A DNA stretch of 59,745 nt from Bacillus pseudomycoides (GTDB lineage Bacteria > Bacillota > Bacilli > Bacillales > Bacillaceae_G), in NCBI RefSeq assembly GCF_002582035.1, contig NZ_NUQE01000011.1, positions 1 through 59,745 on the forward strand, written 5' to 3'. The position numbers and the translations under genes were made by a program. Shown here piece after piece: positions 51,961-59,553 of the stretch (within the stretch, counting starts at the first letter, position 1; every line of letters starts with the position of its first letter). The notes beneath the pieces were generated by a model. That model searched no databases, was not told where the DNA came from, and saw only the letters and a list, made by a program, of their open reading frames with translations.

Positions 51961-51987
51961 ACCTTTAATTCCTCTGAACTTTAAGGT
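51961..51987 (-). terminator. Weak terminator of the fbpA-like gene
   Basis: ACCTTTAA (51961-51968) and TTTAAGGT (51980-51987), imperfect, seven bases past the stop. Confidence 0.4.
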
Positions 51988-51993
51988 AATAAA

Positions 51994-52164
51994 CTACGCA
52001 CGTACATCTTCATATTTTAGGAGATCATTATATTCTTTTTCCAATTCATCTAGTGATAATTCATACAACTGTTTATTTAATACTTTATATACACCTACAT
52101 CAATTAGCTTCTCAATCAATTGTTTTTTTCTTTGTTCTACAGCATAACGGAGACCATAACTCAT
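51994..52164 (-). CDS. fbpA: Fur-regulated basic protein A-like small protein
   Basis: 56 residues: starts MSYGLRYAVEQRKKQLIEKL and continues with LYELSLDELEKEYNDLLKYE. The LRYAVEQRKKQLIEKLI core and the LYELSLDELEKEY helix match the FbpA family, small proteins known in B. subtilis as Fur-regulated partners in the iron-sparing response, where they act with the small RNA FsrA. AAGGAG lies 13 bases before the ATG, rather far. I see no clear Fur box directly upstream. It lies close to the Zur and Fur loci, which fits a metal-stress role. Confidence 0.75.
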   Translation of the reverse strand: MSYGLRYAVEQRKKQLIEKLIDVGVYKVLNKQLYELSLDELEKEYNDLLKYEDVRA

Positions 52165-52304
52165 TCTTTCTTCAAAACTCCTTTCGACAATTCACCTATC
52201 ATAACCTTTACCGGGTATAAAATAGGTTATTAGGAAGTGAGATTATTATATAAATGATTTACTACACGAACGTTTTGTGGCCACATTATACATATATATG
52301 CACA

Positions 52305-52341
52305 AAAAAAGATCTCATGACAATTTTTGAGATCTTTTTTA
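52305..52341. terminator. Unassigned bidirectional hairpin
   Basis: AAAAAAAGATCTCA (52305-52318) and TGAGATCTTTTTT (52329-52341). No recognised gene ends here on either strand. Confidence 0.75.
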
Positions 52342-52442
52342 TTGAGAAGTCTGTTTCTTATATCCAGAATGATTACATTAAGTATTAACATTCTATTCAA
52401 CCTTCTAAATTCCTTCTTTAATAGTGTTTCTTTAAAATAAAA

Positions 52443-52482
52443 CATACAGTTCAGAAGAATGTATTTTCTTCTGTGCAGTATG
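52443..52482 (-). terminator. Terminator of the PP2C-like gene
   Basis: CATAC..CAGAAGAA and TTCTTCTG..GTATG, followed on the minus strand by TTTTATTTT, 16 bases past the stop. Confidence 0.7.
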
Positions 52483-52497
52483 TTTCACATATTACTT

Positions 52498-53322
52498 CTA
52501 TTTTTTATCATATCTGCTTTCATCCCCCTCATAGGTCCAATCTATATTATCTATATCAACAGACCAACCTATAATTGTGAAACTTTTTGCTTTTTCCCAA
52601 AAATTTATCTTTTCCAGTCCATGTTTAATATTAAGATTGTCTTCCATATAAAGCGATTGATATAATAAATGATCGTCTTCAAGTATCTGTTCGCTACATT
52701 CAACGATGCTATCAGTTACCATCACAATATGATTGGTTTCTTCTTGCAATTCACGAACACCAGAGGTAAAACAAGGCGTTTCTTCTGCAAAAATGTTCCG
52801 TCTACCAATACGCTCATAACATTGACGTTTATTCAAACGCCCTTGATTATATTGTAGTAGTCTAGGATGAAATAAGTAGACAAAACATTCCCCTACTGAC
52901 AACCAATACAGAAACTTCCCTTTCCGAAGACAAATAAGGCATGCTGTTTGTCCTTGTATCTGCTCACTTTCTTCAATAAATTTTTCATCTGTAAAAAGCG
53001 ATAATAAATACATATGCGTATGATGAAAAACTAGATGAGATGGATAAGTGAAAAGCTGTAGTATTTTCTCTTTTCTTTTACAAATTATATCTATAATAAA
53101 CTTTGCTCTTTCAATAGTGCTTTGTGTATCAAAAATCATAACAAATTCCCATGTTCCTTGTGGATCACACCAAGCAAGCACAGCATTTTCATTTTTGTTT
53201 GCACCAGCTTCTGTATTTCCACCATATAATCCGATAGAAAGAGGACCTAGCGTTTCTACATGAATCTCATTTAAATATGCTTTTTCATCACCAGTCCATT
53301 TAAACGTATGTACGGCTTCCAT
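52498..53322 (-). CDS. PP2C-like protein with altered metal-site residues
   Basis: 274 residues. The order of motifs follows PP2C phosphatases: GGNTEAGANKNENAVLAW near the start (like GxxRxxNEDA), EFVMIFDTQST (where active enzymes have DGMGG), GQTACLICLRKGKFLYWLSVGECFVYLF (like TA...ANVGDSRAYL), and NHIVMVTDSIVE (like LCTDGL). The usual Asp-Gly pairs appear as FDTQS, GEC and TDS, so metal binding and activity may be changed or lost. ATG 53322 follows GAGG; an in-frame ATG 18 bases upstream is possible. It is divergent from a MarR operon. The PP2C reading is by motif order only. Confidence 0.6.
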   Translation of the reverse strand: MEAVHTFKWTGDEKAYLNEIHVETLGPLSIGLYGGNTEAGANKNENAVLAWCDPQGTWEFVMIFDTQSTIERAKFIIDIICKRKEKILQLFTYPSHLVFHHTHMYLLSLFTDEKFIEESEQIQGQTACLICLRKGKFLYWLSVGECFVYLFHPRLLQYNQGRLNKRQCYERIGRRNIFAEETPCFTSGVRELQEETNHIVMVTDSIVECSEQILEDDHLLYQSLYMEDNLNIKHGLEKINFWEKAKSFTIIGWSVDIDNIDWTYEGDESRYDKK

Positions 53323-53439
53323 CCTCATCCCTCGTTTCATTGTTATTTTAAAATAAGCTTATATTATCTACTAAAAAAAAGATACTTTTTCACAGAAAAA
53401 TTTAATAAATAAAACTTTTTATATCTTTACAAGCGATTA

Positions 53440-53456
53440 TATCGTATTATACGATA
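53440..53456. promoter_or_regulatory. 17-bp palindrome, likely MarR operator
   Basis: TATCGTATTATACGATA is an inverted repeat of eight-base arms around one base. It ends 19 bases before the MarR ATG, in the gap between divergent genes. Confidence 0.65.
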
Positions 53457-53475
53457 CAAAAAAGGAGTTGTAATC

Positions 53476-53886
53476 ATGCTAACATTAAATAAACATTGGG
53501 AAACAATTTATTTTTATCTCCGTCACGAATATGAAGAAAATTTATCTCACCAAGCCATTCGTATTTTACAAATGATTTCTCGAAAAGAAACACAAACCAT
53601 TAGTCATATCGCCACAGAACTACATCTCTCTCATAACACAGCTTCTGAACATATTAAACGGTTAATTCAGAAAGGATTTGTAATAAAAGAGCGCAGTAAA
53701 CAAGATGAACGAGTTGTAATTGTAAAGCTAACAGAAACAGGACAACAAGCATTAGCTACACATACACTGCTCGATGAGGCGAAACTAAAACAAATAGGAG
53801 AGAAGTTATCTAAAGAAGAAAAAAAGCTAATTCAATCAGCATTTGAATTATTAGCGAAGGAGGCTCACGATGTCTTTTCTCATTAA
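53476..53886 (+). CDS. MarR-family transcriptional regulator
   Basis: 136 residues. Winged helix-turn-helix with helices at ISRKETQTISHIATELHLSHNT and ASEHIKRLIQKGFVIKERSK (about 35-80), and the wing SKQDERVVIVKLTETGQQAL. ATG 53476 follows AAAGGAG. It overlaps the DUF3147 gene by 17 bases, and the hydrolase gene follows, so the three form an operon. A palindrome just upstream fits autorepression. The effector is unknown. Confidence 0.88.
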   Translation: MLTLNKHWETIYFYLRHEYEENLSHQAIRILQMISRKETQTISHIATELHLSHNTASEHIKRLIQKGFVIKERSKQDERVVIVKLTETGQQALATHTLLDEAKLKQIGEKLSKEEKKLIQSAFELLAKEAHDVFSH

Positions 53887-54199
53887 AGTGATTGTTTCTG
53901 CACTTATTATTGGAGGAGTTACGGAGATCGCTAAGCATTATAGTACACTCGGCGGCTTTATTGCCGCCCTTCCATTAATTAGTTTGCTCAGTTTATTTTG
54001 GATTTCTGTCGAAGGAGGTTCTCGAGAGAAATTAAGTGATTTTGCACTAGGAGTGTTATATGGTTTTCCAGCATCAGCCTTACTATTATTCATTGTATAT
54101 TTAGGTCTTCGCAACTCTTTTTCACTTAGCACTTCTATTCTATTTGGTATAGGAGTATGGGGGATATTATTGGTCTGTCAGAGATTTTTTCAAACTTAA
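53870..54199 (+). CDS. DUF3147 small membrane protein
   Basis: 109 residues, four hydrophobic segments (about 5-22, 28-48, 60-80, 88-106). GGVTEIAKHYSTLGGFIAALPLISLLSLFWI matches the DUF3147 family, whose members are often encoded as adjacent pairs of small membrane proteins and may act as dimeric transporters; here there is only one. Its ATG lies inside the end of the MarR gene, preceded by GAAGGAGG. It is expected to be controlled by that regulator. Confidence 0.8.
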   Translation: MSFLIKVIVSALIIGGVTEIAKHYSTLGGFIAALPLISLLSLFWISVEGGSREKLSDFALGVLYGFPASALLLFIVYLGLRNSFSLSTSILFGIGVWGILLVCQRFFQT

Positions 54200-54211
54200 G
54201 GGGGCTTTCTT

Positions 54212-55114
54212 TTGATTACACATGTAGATGTTTTCGGGAAAAAAGTTGAAGTGCTAATAACAGGACAAGGCACGCAAACTGTTGTGATTCAAACAGGTAT
54301 GTTTTGTTCCCTTTACAATTGGATAAGTATTGCAAATGAGCTGTCTTCATACTACAAAGTTGTTTTGTTTCATCGACCTGGTTACGGAACAAGTGAATTA
54401 AATGAGGAAGAACGTACAACGGTGCAAACCGCATACGAATTACGGGAGTTACTACATGTTTTACACATTCCAGAACCGATTATTTTAATTGGACATTCTT
54501 ATGGAGGTTTATGTGCCCAGCACTTTAGCATGCTCTATCCAGAACAAGTTGCTACACTTATTCTCGTAGATTCAACATCTATGAATTTACATCGCTTAGA
54601 TAAACTAGACTTACCCACATTAGATGAAACAGATTCAGATGAAAAATGGATAAAAAAATGTTTATGCTATGCCAATATGGACACTGTCCAATTACAACAA
54701 GAGGTATCTCCAAAACTAACAGCTACGCAAACTACATTACCTATTGAAATACAAAAACGATTATTAGCTTTTACAATCTCTCCATCTCTTTATACAGCGG
54801 TTGCATCTGAAATCATCCATTGGAAAGGTTGTGCACAAAAAATAAAAGACTTAAATCAATTTCCTGATATACAATTAATAATTATTAGCAGAGATGCTCA
54901 TCATTCTATACAACAAGCAATTCAAGATGGTATTCCTTATGAAGAAGCAGAAGCATTAGAAAATGTATGGCAAGAACTCATTCATGAACAAACTACACTC
55001 TCAAAACAAAGCCAACTTGTTGTTGCTACTAAATCAGGACACTCCGTTGAAATAGATCGGCCCGATATAATAATTGAAGCAGTAAAACAACTTACAAATA
55101 TACAGCACTTATAG
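54212..55114 (+). CDS. Alpha/beta hydrolase
   Basis: 300 residues. The nucleophile elbow GHSYGGLCAQ lies near residue 93, with Ser as nucleophile. The oxyanion region is QTGMFCSLYNWISI, the acid is probably Asp in LIIISRDAHHS, and the catalytic His is in KSGHSVEIDRPDIIIEAV near residue 275. The start is TTG 54212, seven bases after TAAGGGGG. Third gene of a MarR-DUF3147-hydrolase operon. The substrate is unknown; MarR control hints at detoxification of a small ester or lipophilic compound. Confidence 0.85.
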   Translation: MITHVDVFGKKVEVLITGQGTQTVVIQTGMFCSLYNWISIANELSSYYKVVLFHRPGYGTSELNEEERTTVQTAYELRELLHVLHIPEPIILIGHSYGGLCAQHFSMLYPEQVATLILVDSTSMNLHRLDKLDLPTLDETDSDEKWIKKCLCYANMDTVQLQQEVSPKLTATQTTLPIEIQKRLLAFTISPSLYTAVASEIIHWKGCAQKIKDLNQFPDIQLIIISRDAHHSIQQAIQDGIPYEEAEALENVWQELIHEQTTLSKQSQLVVATKSGHSVEIDRPDIIIEAVKQLTNIQHL

Positions 55115-55117
55115 AAA

Positions 55118-55147
55118 GAGGAAAGCAGTGCCCATACTGCTTTCCCC
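55118..55147. terminator. Bidirectional terminator between convergent genes
   Basis: Perfect 10-bp stem GGAAAGCAGT (55120-55129) / ACTGCTTTCC (55136-55145) between the hydrolase and the hypothetical gene. Confidence 0.8.
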
Positions 55148-55153
55148 TCATTA

Positions 55154-55543
55154 TTATTCAAAGTCTTCTTCTAACTCTTCTACATCATAAAACAAATTTT
55201 CATTTCTTACATGAATAGGGCCGTTTGCCACATCAACACGTAACACCCATGCCCATGGCACAGATAAACGCTCATGCAATGCCCGCCAGAAAGCCATTGA
55301 CTTTCTTTCGTAATCTTCAAATTCTTCTAACATCTCTTTGTAGGAGGCACCGTCTAATTGAATATTAGCTTCCATTAAACGTGAAAAAGCGTAATGCTTT
55401 AGTTCTAGTTCTGCTGCGATTTCCATTTCCTCAGGTGTTGCCATACCAATAATCGTTCCGTCAGGTGGTAAAATCTCATACACATTATGAACTTCTACAA
55501 CTTCTCCTGGCATGGATGAAAATCTATTGTTTTTCTCGAACAT
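55154..55543 (-). CDS. Hypothetical acidic soluble protein
   Basis: 129 residues, acidic, with no signal peptide or membrane helix. It begins MFEKNNRFSSMPGEVVEVHN, contains LPPDGTIIGMATPEEMEIAAE and an aromatic patch, AFWRALHERLSVPWAWVLRVD, and ends in an acidic tail. ATG 55543 follows AAAGGAGG. I do not recognise the family. It is the last gene before a shared terminator, 90 bases from the histidine phosphatase gene upstream on the same strand. Confidence 0.7.
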   Translation of the reverse strand: MFEKNNRFSSMPGEVVEVHNVYEILPPDGTIIGMATPEEMEIAAELELKHYAFSRLMEANIQLDGASYKEMLEEFEDYERKSMAFWRALHERLSVPWAWVLRVDVANGPIHVRNENLFYDVEELEEDFE

Positions 55544-55633
55544 ATGAACAGCCTCCTTTTATTAAAAAACTTTTTCACTCCAGCTATTGTTTTCTATAAT
55601 TGTTACATAATCTCCTGCACTTTTCGTCAATCT

Positions 55634-56206
55634 TCACACATTCTTTACAATGTTTTCTTTCCAAAGTCGATTTGCTTGAACAAACTGATTTTCTGTAAAT
55701 GTCAGCTTATATATGTCAGGCATATGAAGTTCCTTCCAAAATGAAAAATCATATCGGGAATCAAAATAATTCATAATAAGGACCATAATATTCCCGTGTG
55801 TTCCTATTACAATATTTTTCCCTTCATATTTCTGCAGGATTTTCATCATACAGGCAACGCCGCGCTGCTGAGCAGTAATGTTAGATTCTCCATCTTCAAA
55901 ATGAAAAGTAGGATCCTCCCATACTTTCGTAATGGATTGTTCAAAATCTTCGACAGGCTGCAAACTTAATAAACGTTCTCTTAAATCTTCCTCTAACTCA
56001 ATTGATAATCGAAAATGTTTGGCTATTCCTTCTACCGTTTGAATAGCTCTCTTATATGGACTAGCAATTACAACATCTATAGATTCATTTTGTAATAATT
56101 TCATCACTCTCTCTGCTGCTTGCCAACCTTTATCAGATAACGGCCTTTCTCTCTCATCTGGTGTATACGTAGAATGTGCGTGACGTACAAAGTAAATATT
56201 AGTCAT
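55634..56206 (-). CDS. Histidine phosphatase (phosphoglycerate mutase-like)
   Basis: 190 residues. The RHG motif appears as FVRHAHSTYTPDERERPLSDKG at the N-terminus, with the catalytic His at residue 9. ASPYKRAIQTVEGIA (second Arg) and VIGTHGNIMVLIMNYFD (second His) complete the site. The family includes phosphatases of sugars, nucleotides and cobalamin precursors; the DERERPLSDKGW variant is common in Bacillus and its substrate is unknown. ATG 56206 after AAGGGGA. Probably monocistronic or paired with the hypothetical gene downstream. Confidence 0.88.
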   Translation of the reverse strand: MTNIYFVRHAHSTYTPDERERPLSDKGWQAAERVMKLLQNESIDVVIASPYKRAIQTVEGIAKHFRLSIELEEDLRERLLSLQPVEDFEQSITKVWEDPTFHFEDGESNITAQQRGVACMMKILQKYEGKNIVIGTHGNIMVLIMNYFDSRYDFSFWKELHMPDIYKLTFTENQFVQANRLWKENIVKNV

Positions 56207-56566
56207 TCCCCTATCCCCTTTTCATTTTTCATTATTATATAATAACTTCTGTAATTATAAATGGAGAGAATTATATATAATTATATAAATTTGGAATATA
56301 GCAATAAGATACATTGCATAACAAAAAGTGTGATGTTCGTATTTCTAACACCACACTTTTTGTTTACATAATAAAATTATAAATCTTTAATTATTCTAAA
56401 AAACATTCCATTATCAGTAGATTAAAGATACTGTTTTATCCCGCATTAACGGACAGTAAGACCCATACAGCTAAGAAGATAAGTGGAGGATAACTGTCCG
56501 TAAAAGCCCGATTATTGAGAGCTTTCCATCAGTGGAAAAAAGCCCCCACTGATAGTTAGTTGAACT
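56207..56566. other. Intergenic stretch with a hairpin and repeat copy 9
   Basis: 360 bases. It contains the hairpin at 56321-56363 and almost all of repeat copy 9. I see no gene. Confidence 0.6.
56321..56363. terminator. Hairpin upstream of the histidine phosphatase gene
   Basis: ACAAAAAGTGTG...TGTT and AACA..CACACTTTTTGT. It probably ends the small membrane protein transcript on the minus strand, beyond repeat copy 9. Confidence 0.7.
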
Positions 56567-56570
56567 TTAT
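56435..56570 (-). repeat. bcr1-like dispersed repeat, copy 9 (overlaps a stop codon)
   Basis: 136 bp in reverse orientation: TTTATCCCGCATTAACGGACAGTAAG to AGTTGAACTTTAT. Its last bases hold the stop codon of the small membrane protein gene (56567-56569). Confidence 0.8.
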
Positions 56571-56728
56571 TTCCCGTGATGTAACATGAAATCACTTGCT
56601 TCTTCTTCAATATGATTTAACTTTGCAACCCCCTCTTTCCACTTATGAATGTAACGCGTTACACCTACAGTGAAAGAAACAAAAATAGAAGAAAGAATAA
56701 CTCCATATACAACACCAACAGTACTCAT
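56567..56728 (-). CDS. Small single-helix membrane protein
   Basis: 53 residues: one membrane helix (VGVVYGVILSSIFVSFTVGV, about 4-23), then a basic and acidic cytoplasmic tail (RYIHKWKEGVAKLNHIEEEA). The chosen ATG 56728 follows AAGGAAGTG; a longer in-frame start has no good site. It may belong to the DUF4083-type small proteins of the group, but I am not certain. It follows the MFS gene by about 100 bases on the same strand. Its stop codon is provided by the end of a dispersed repeat, so the C-terminus may have been altered by that insertion. Confidence 0.6.
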   Translation of the reverse strand: MSTVGVVYGVILSSIFVSFTVGVTRYIHKWKEGVAKLNHIEEEASDFMLHHGK

Positions 56729-56828
56729 AACGACACTTCCTTGTAATTGGATTATAATATTAGTATACTCCTTTTTTTCTCCAAATGTAGGAAGTTCATC
56801 TTTTTGTAACAATGACTGTTAATTTTTA

Positions 56829-58100
56829 TCACATAGATATTCCCTCTTGTTGCTGAATATTCTTCCATTGCTTCGTTCCGAAGAAAACAACAACAAACAA
56901 TCCAGACGCAGATATAATCATAACAGTAGATGCGGGTATATAGTCTAAAAGCATACCATACAAGAGCGTTCCTAGAGGTACAATTGCTGTTGCAATTGTT
57001 TCAATTAATCCAAATACACGTCCTAAATATTCTGGTGCTGTCGTTTTTTGAACAAAGACTTGTAATGGAACATTAATTGTGATGATATTCACCCCAAAAA
57101 GGATCATGAGTGTAATGTAATATATAAAAATCATTGTTTTAGTTAACGGCAGAAAAATCGGTAATACAATGCAAAGCAATAAGCCTGCTAGCATGAAAAG
57201 GTTCCTGCGAATGGTCTGAAACTTATTTGTCGCCTCCGTTCGAACTGATAAAATAATAGAAGCAACTAACATCCCAACCGCAAACATTCCTTCAATTACT
57301 CCAAATTGCTGAGAGGAAAGTGATAATTCTTGAACGATAATATATGGTAACGAAACGGTAACTGCACAAAAAAAGAAATTAATCCAAAGTGAAAGTTTGA
57401 CCATTGAAAATATGTCACTTTGCTCTTTCACATATAGAAAACCTTCCTTTATGCTCGTTAAAAAATGATCTTTATCTCCTTTTTTGTCTGTTTTATACAA
57501 ATCAAATACCATAAATACTTCTATTATCGCTGCAAAAGCAAATGTAATACCATTCAGTAAAAAAAAGAACTTCATAGAAAATAAACCGTATACAAGGCCA
57601 CCAATAATCGGTCCTAAAATTGTTGCAAGCGATGTAGCTGTTTGATTTAATGAATTCGCTTTTTGAATACGTGTCGTATCAACTAAGGATGGAATAGAAG
57701 ATGTTACAGCAATAGAGAAAAAACTTGCACATATGGATAACAGTGCTGCGGATACATAGATGAAGATTAATGAAAGTCCAAATGAAGTTGAAAGTAAAAA
57801 CATGGTGAACATAATAAGGGCGCTTAATATATCTGCTCCAACAGCGAGCTTCTTCCGATTCATTCGATCGGCTGCTGCCCCGGCAATTGGCCCACAAATC
57901 ATACGTGGTACAGAACCACAAACAAGTGTAATTGCAAATCCCATTCCAGACCCTGTTGTTTTTAAAACGTATAGCCCCATTGCAAACGTATAAATATTTG
58001 CCCCAAGCATTGATGATAGTTTCCCAATCATCATCAAAATAATATTTCGCGTCGCAATTTTTAAGCGCGGATCATTGGGATTTTCTGATACAGCTTCCAT
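56829..58100 (-). CDS. MFS efflux transporter (macrolide/siderophore exporter type)
   Basis: 423 residues, twelve helices. The MFS_3-type N-terminus IGKLSSMLGANIYTFAMGLYVLKTTGSGMG and the motif A variant GPIAGAAADRMNRKKLAVGAD (about 73-93) resemble Mef-like efflux proteins. TATSLATILGPIIGGLVYGLF is the helix 5 motif. ATG 58100 follows AAAGGGAGAG. It is divergent from an XRE-TPR regulator across two mirrored operator-like repeats, so that regulator probably controls it. The substrate is not predictable from sequence. Confidence 0.87.
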   Translation of the reverse strand: MEAVSENPNDPRLKIATRNIILMMIGKLSSMLGANIYTFAMGLYVLKTTGSGMGFAITLVCGSVPRMICGPIAGAAADRMNRKKLAVGADILSALIMFTMFLLSTSFGLSLIFIYVSAALLSICASFFSIAVTSSIPSLVDTTRIQKANSLNQTATSLATILGPIIGGLVYGLFSMKFFFLLNGITFAFAAIIEVFMVFDLYKTDKKGDKDHFLTSIKEGFLYVKEQSDIFSMVKLSLWINFFFCAVTVSLPYIIVQELSLSSQQFGVIEGMFAVGMLVASIILSVRTEATNKFQTIRRNLFMLAGLLLCIVLPIFLPLTKTMIFIYYITLMILFGVNIITINVPLQVFVQKTTAPEYLGRVFGLIETIATAIVPLGTLLYGMLLDYIPASTVMIISASGLFVVVFFGTKQWKNIQQQEGISM

Positions 58101-58120
58101 ACAACCACTCTCCCTTTAAA

Positions 58121-58139
58121 AGTTAAATTGTGTTAAACT
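58121..58139. promoter_or_regulatory. Operator-like repeat 1 in the MFS/regulator gap
   Basis: AGTTAAATTGTGTTAAACT. Its arms AGTTAAA and TTAAACT are the reverse complements of those in repeat 2, 55 bases away. It sits 21 bases before the MFS start. Confidence 0.65.
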
Positions 58140-58175
58140 TATTATATAATTAATTTTCTGAATTTCACAACAAAA

Positions 58176-58194
58176 AGTTTAATTGTATTTAACT
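58176..58194. promoter_or_regulatory. Operator-like repeat 2 in the MFS/regulator gap
   Basis: AGTTTAATTGTATTTAACT. It has the same arms as repeat 1 in mirror orientation, and ends 23 bases before the regulator start. Confidence 0.65.
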
Positions 58195-58217
58195 TTTTTT
58201 ATAAAAGGAGAAGTTCC

Positions 58218-59429
58218 ATGGCTAATCTCGGAGAAAAAATACGTGCATTACGAAAAGAAAATAAACTTACTCAATCTGAACTTGCTGGTACAGAACTGAC
58301 AAAAAGTATGCTCAGTCAAATTGAAAATGGAAAAGCAACTCCTTCTATGAAAACTCTACATTATCTTGCAGATAAACTTGGCTGTGATGCAAGTTTTTTA
58401 TTAGAAGAAGATGATGAACTCTCTGCTCTTGTACAAAAAATGGAACAATATATACAAGATATGCACATTAAAGATGTATACGAAACCCTTCATCCTATTG
58501 TGCATGATGTAATGCCTTCTACATTAAACGTTGCACGTTTATATAAACAATACGCCAAAGCAGCACTTCATATGGAAGACTATGATGTACATGCACATAT
58601 CGAAAAAGCAACACTCATTTTTGAAAAATATGCTTTATATCGTGAAAGTACAGAAACAAAGCTCATCTCCTTTCGATTGTTATTTCTACATAAAAAATAT
58701 AATGAGTGTTTACAATTGATTAATTCTATTCGTGATGAATATAAAGAAAAACATTTAGAAATGGATTTAATTATGCAAATTGAGCTTTTTTTTAATGAGG
58801 CAATTATTTTATTAGCGATTGGAGATTATGACGGCTGCAAAGATATCATTTTACAAGCACTTGCCTTTTCTAAAAAAAATCAAGTGTACTATAAGATGGA
58901 TGAATTCTATCGTGTTTTGTCCTATCAAGCCACATTTGCTAAAGATACAGAAGGATATTTACACTATTTAAAGAAAGCGGAGCAATTTGCCATATTTACA
59001 GAAAATACTTTATCAGTAACTTTTCTTCATATATTACAAGCTTATTTTCATAACACGCTAACGAAACAATATGAAGTAGCACTTGCTCATATCGAAGCAT
59101 ATGGAGAGCAGTCTATAAAGATACTAGGCCCAGAAAGAGATGGCTTTTATTATCTTGAAAAAGGAAAAGCATTATATGGCCTAGAGCGTTATCATGAAGC
59201 GTTAGAATCGCTGCAACAAGTCACAATTCCTGCTTATACGCATCATCCAATAGACAAAGCATTACTGACCACAGCTGGCTCTTTTCGTGCTTTGTGCTAT
59301 ATGCATCTACAAGATAAAGAACAAGCTCTGTATGAAGCAAAGCAAGCACATAATACCATTCAAGATTACCATGCTCCTATGTTTTCTTCTTTTACCGAAG
59401 AAACATTACAAATAATACAAAAACTTTAA
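58218..59429 (+). CDS. XRE-family regulator with TPR domain
   Basis: 403 residues. An N-terminal helix-turn-helix (about 5-60: LGEKIRALRKENKLTQSELA then KSMLSQIENGKATPSMKTLH) is followed by about 330 residues of helical repeats, e.g. EYLHYLKKAEQFAIFTEN-like segments and LEKGKALYGLERYHEALESL, as in TPR proteins of the Rgg/NprR/PlcR (RRNPP) class. Such regulators often read secreted peptides, but no short signal-peptide gene follows it here. ATG 58218 follows AAAGGAG. Divergent from the MFS exporter, with two mirrored operators between them, which suggests joint control. Confidence 0.85.
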   Translation: MANLGEKIRALRKENKLTQSELAGTELTKSMLSQIENGKATPSMKTLHYLADKLGCDASFLLEEDDELSALVQKMEQYIQDMHIKDVYETLHPIVHDVMPSTLNVARLYKQYAKAALHMEDYDVHAHIEKATLIFEKYALYRESTETKLISFRLLFLHKKYNECLQLINSIRDEYKEKHLEMDLIMQIELFFNEAIILLAIGDYDGCKDIILQALAFSKKNQVYYKMDEFYRVLSYQATFAKDTEGYLHYLKKAEQFAIFTENTLSVTFLHILQAYFHNTLTKQYEVALAHIEAYGEQSIKILGPERDGFYYLEKGKALYGLERYHEALESLQQVTIPAYTHHPIDKALLTTAGSFRALCYMHLQDKEQALYEAKQAHNTIQDYHAPMFSSFTEETLQIIQKL

Positions 59430-59480
59430 ATTATTTACAAATTGGTATATTATCCCTTCCTGAGAGCAAAAATAATACTA

Positions 59481-59535
59481 CAGGGAAACTGTCATCAGTT
59501 GGAGTTCTCTTGATGGTTAGTTAAACCAATCGGGC
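59481..59535 (+). repeat. bcr1-like dispersed repeat, copy 10 (left fragment only)
   Basis: About 55 bp: GGGAAACTGTCATCAGT... to TGGTTAGTTAAACCAATCGGGC. The right half is missing, and the fragment ends just before the sspH ribosome-binding site. Confidence 0.65.
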
Positions 59536-59553
59536 ACAGGGAGGAGTTTGAAG

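Larger units (their letters stand above)
52165..52497. other. Intergenic stretch with two hairpins
   Basis: 333 bases. It holds the fbpA-like gene's upstream region, an unassigned hairpin (52305-52341), and the PP2C-like gene's terminator (52443-52482). Short frames across it lack ribosome-binding sites. Confidence 0.5.

Noticed and set aside
52230-52445. 71-codon minus-strand frame
   Set aside because: Runs through a strong terminator hairpin and has no credible ribosome-binding site.
59443-59480. Sigma-G promoter for sspH
   Set aside because: TGGTATA and AATACTA resemble the boxes, but the spacer of about 24 bases is too long.
6599-59535. CRISPR array or regular repeat array
   Set aside because: Copies are kilobases apart, in both orientations and of different lengths, with genes between them; there are no short regular spacers and no cas genes.
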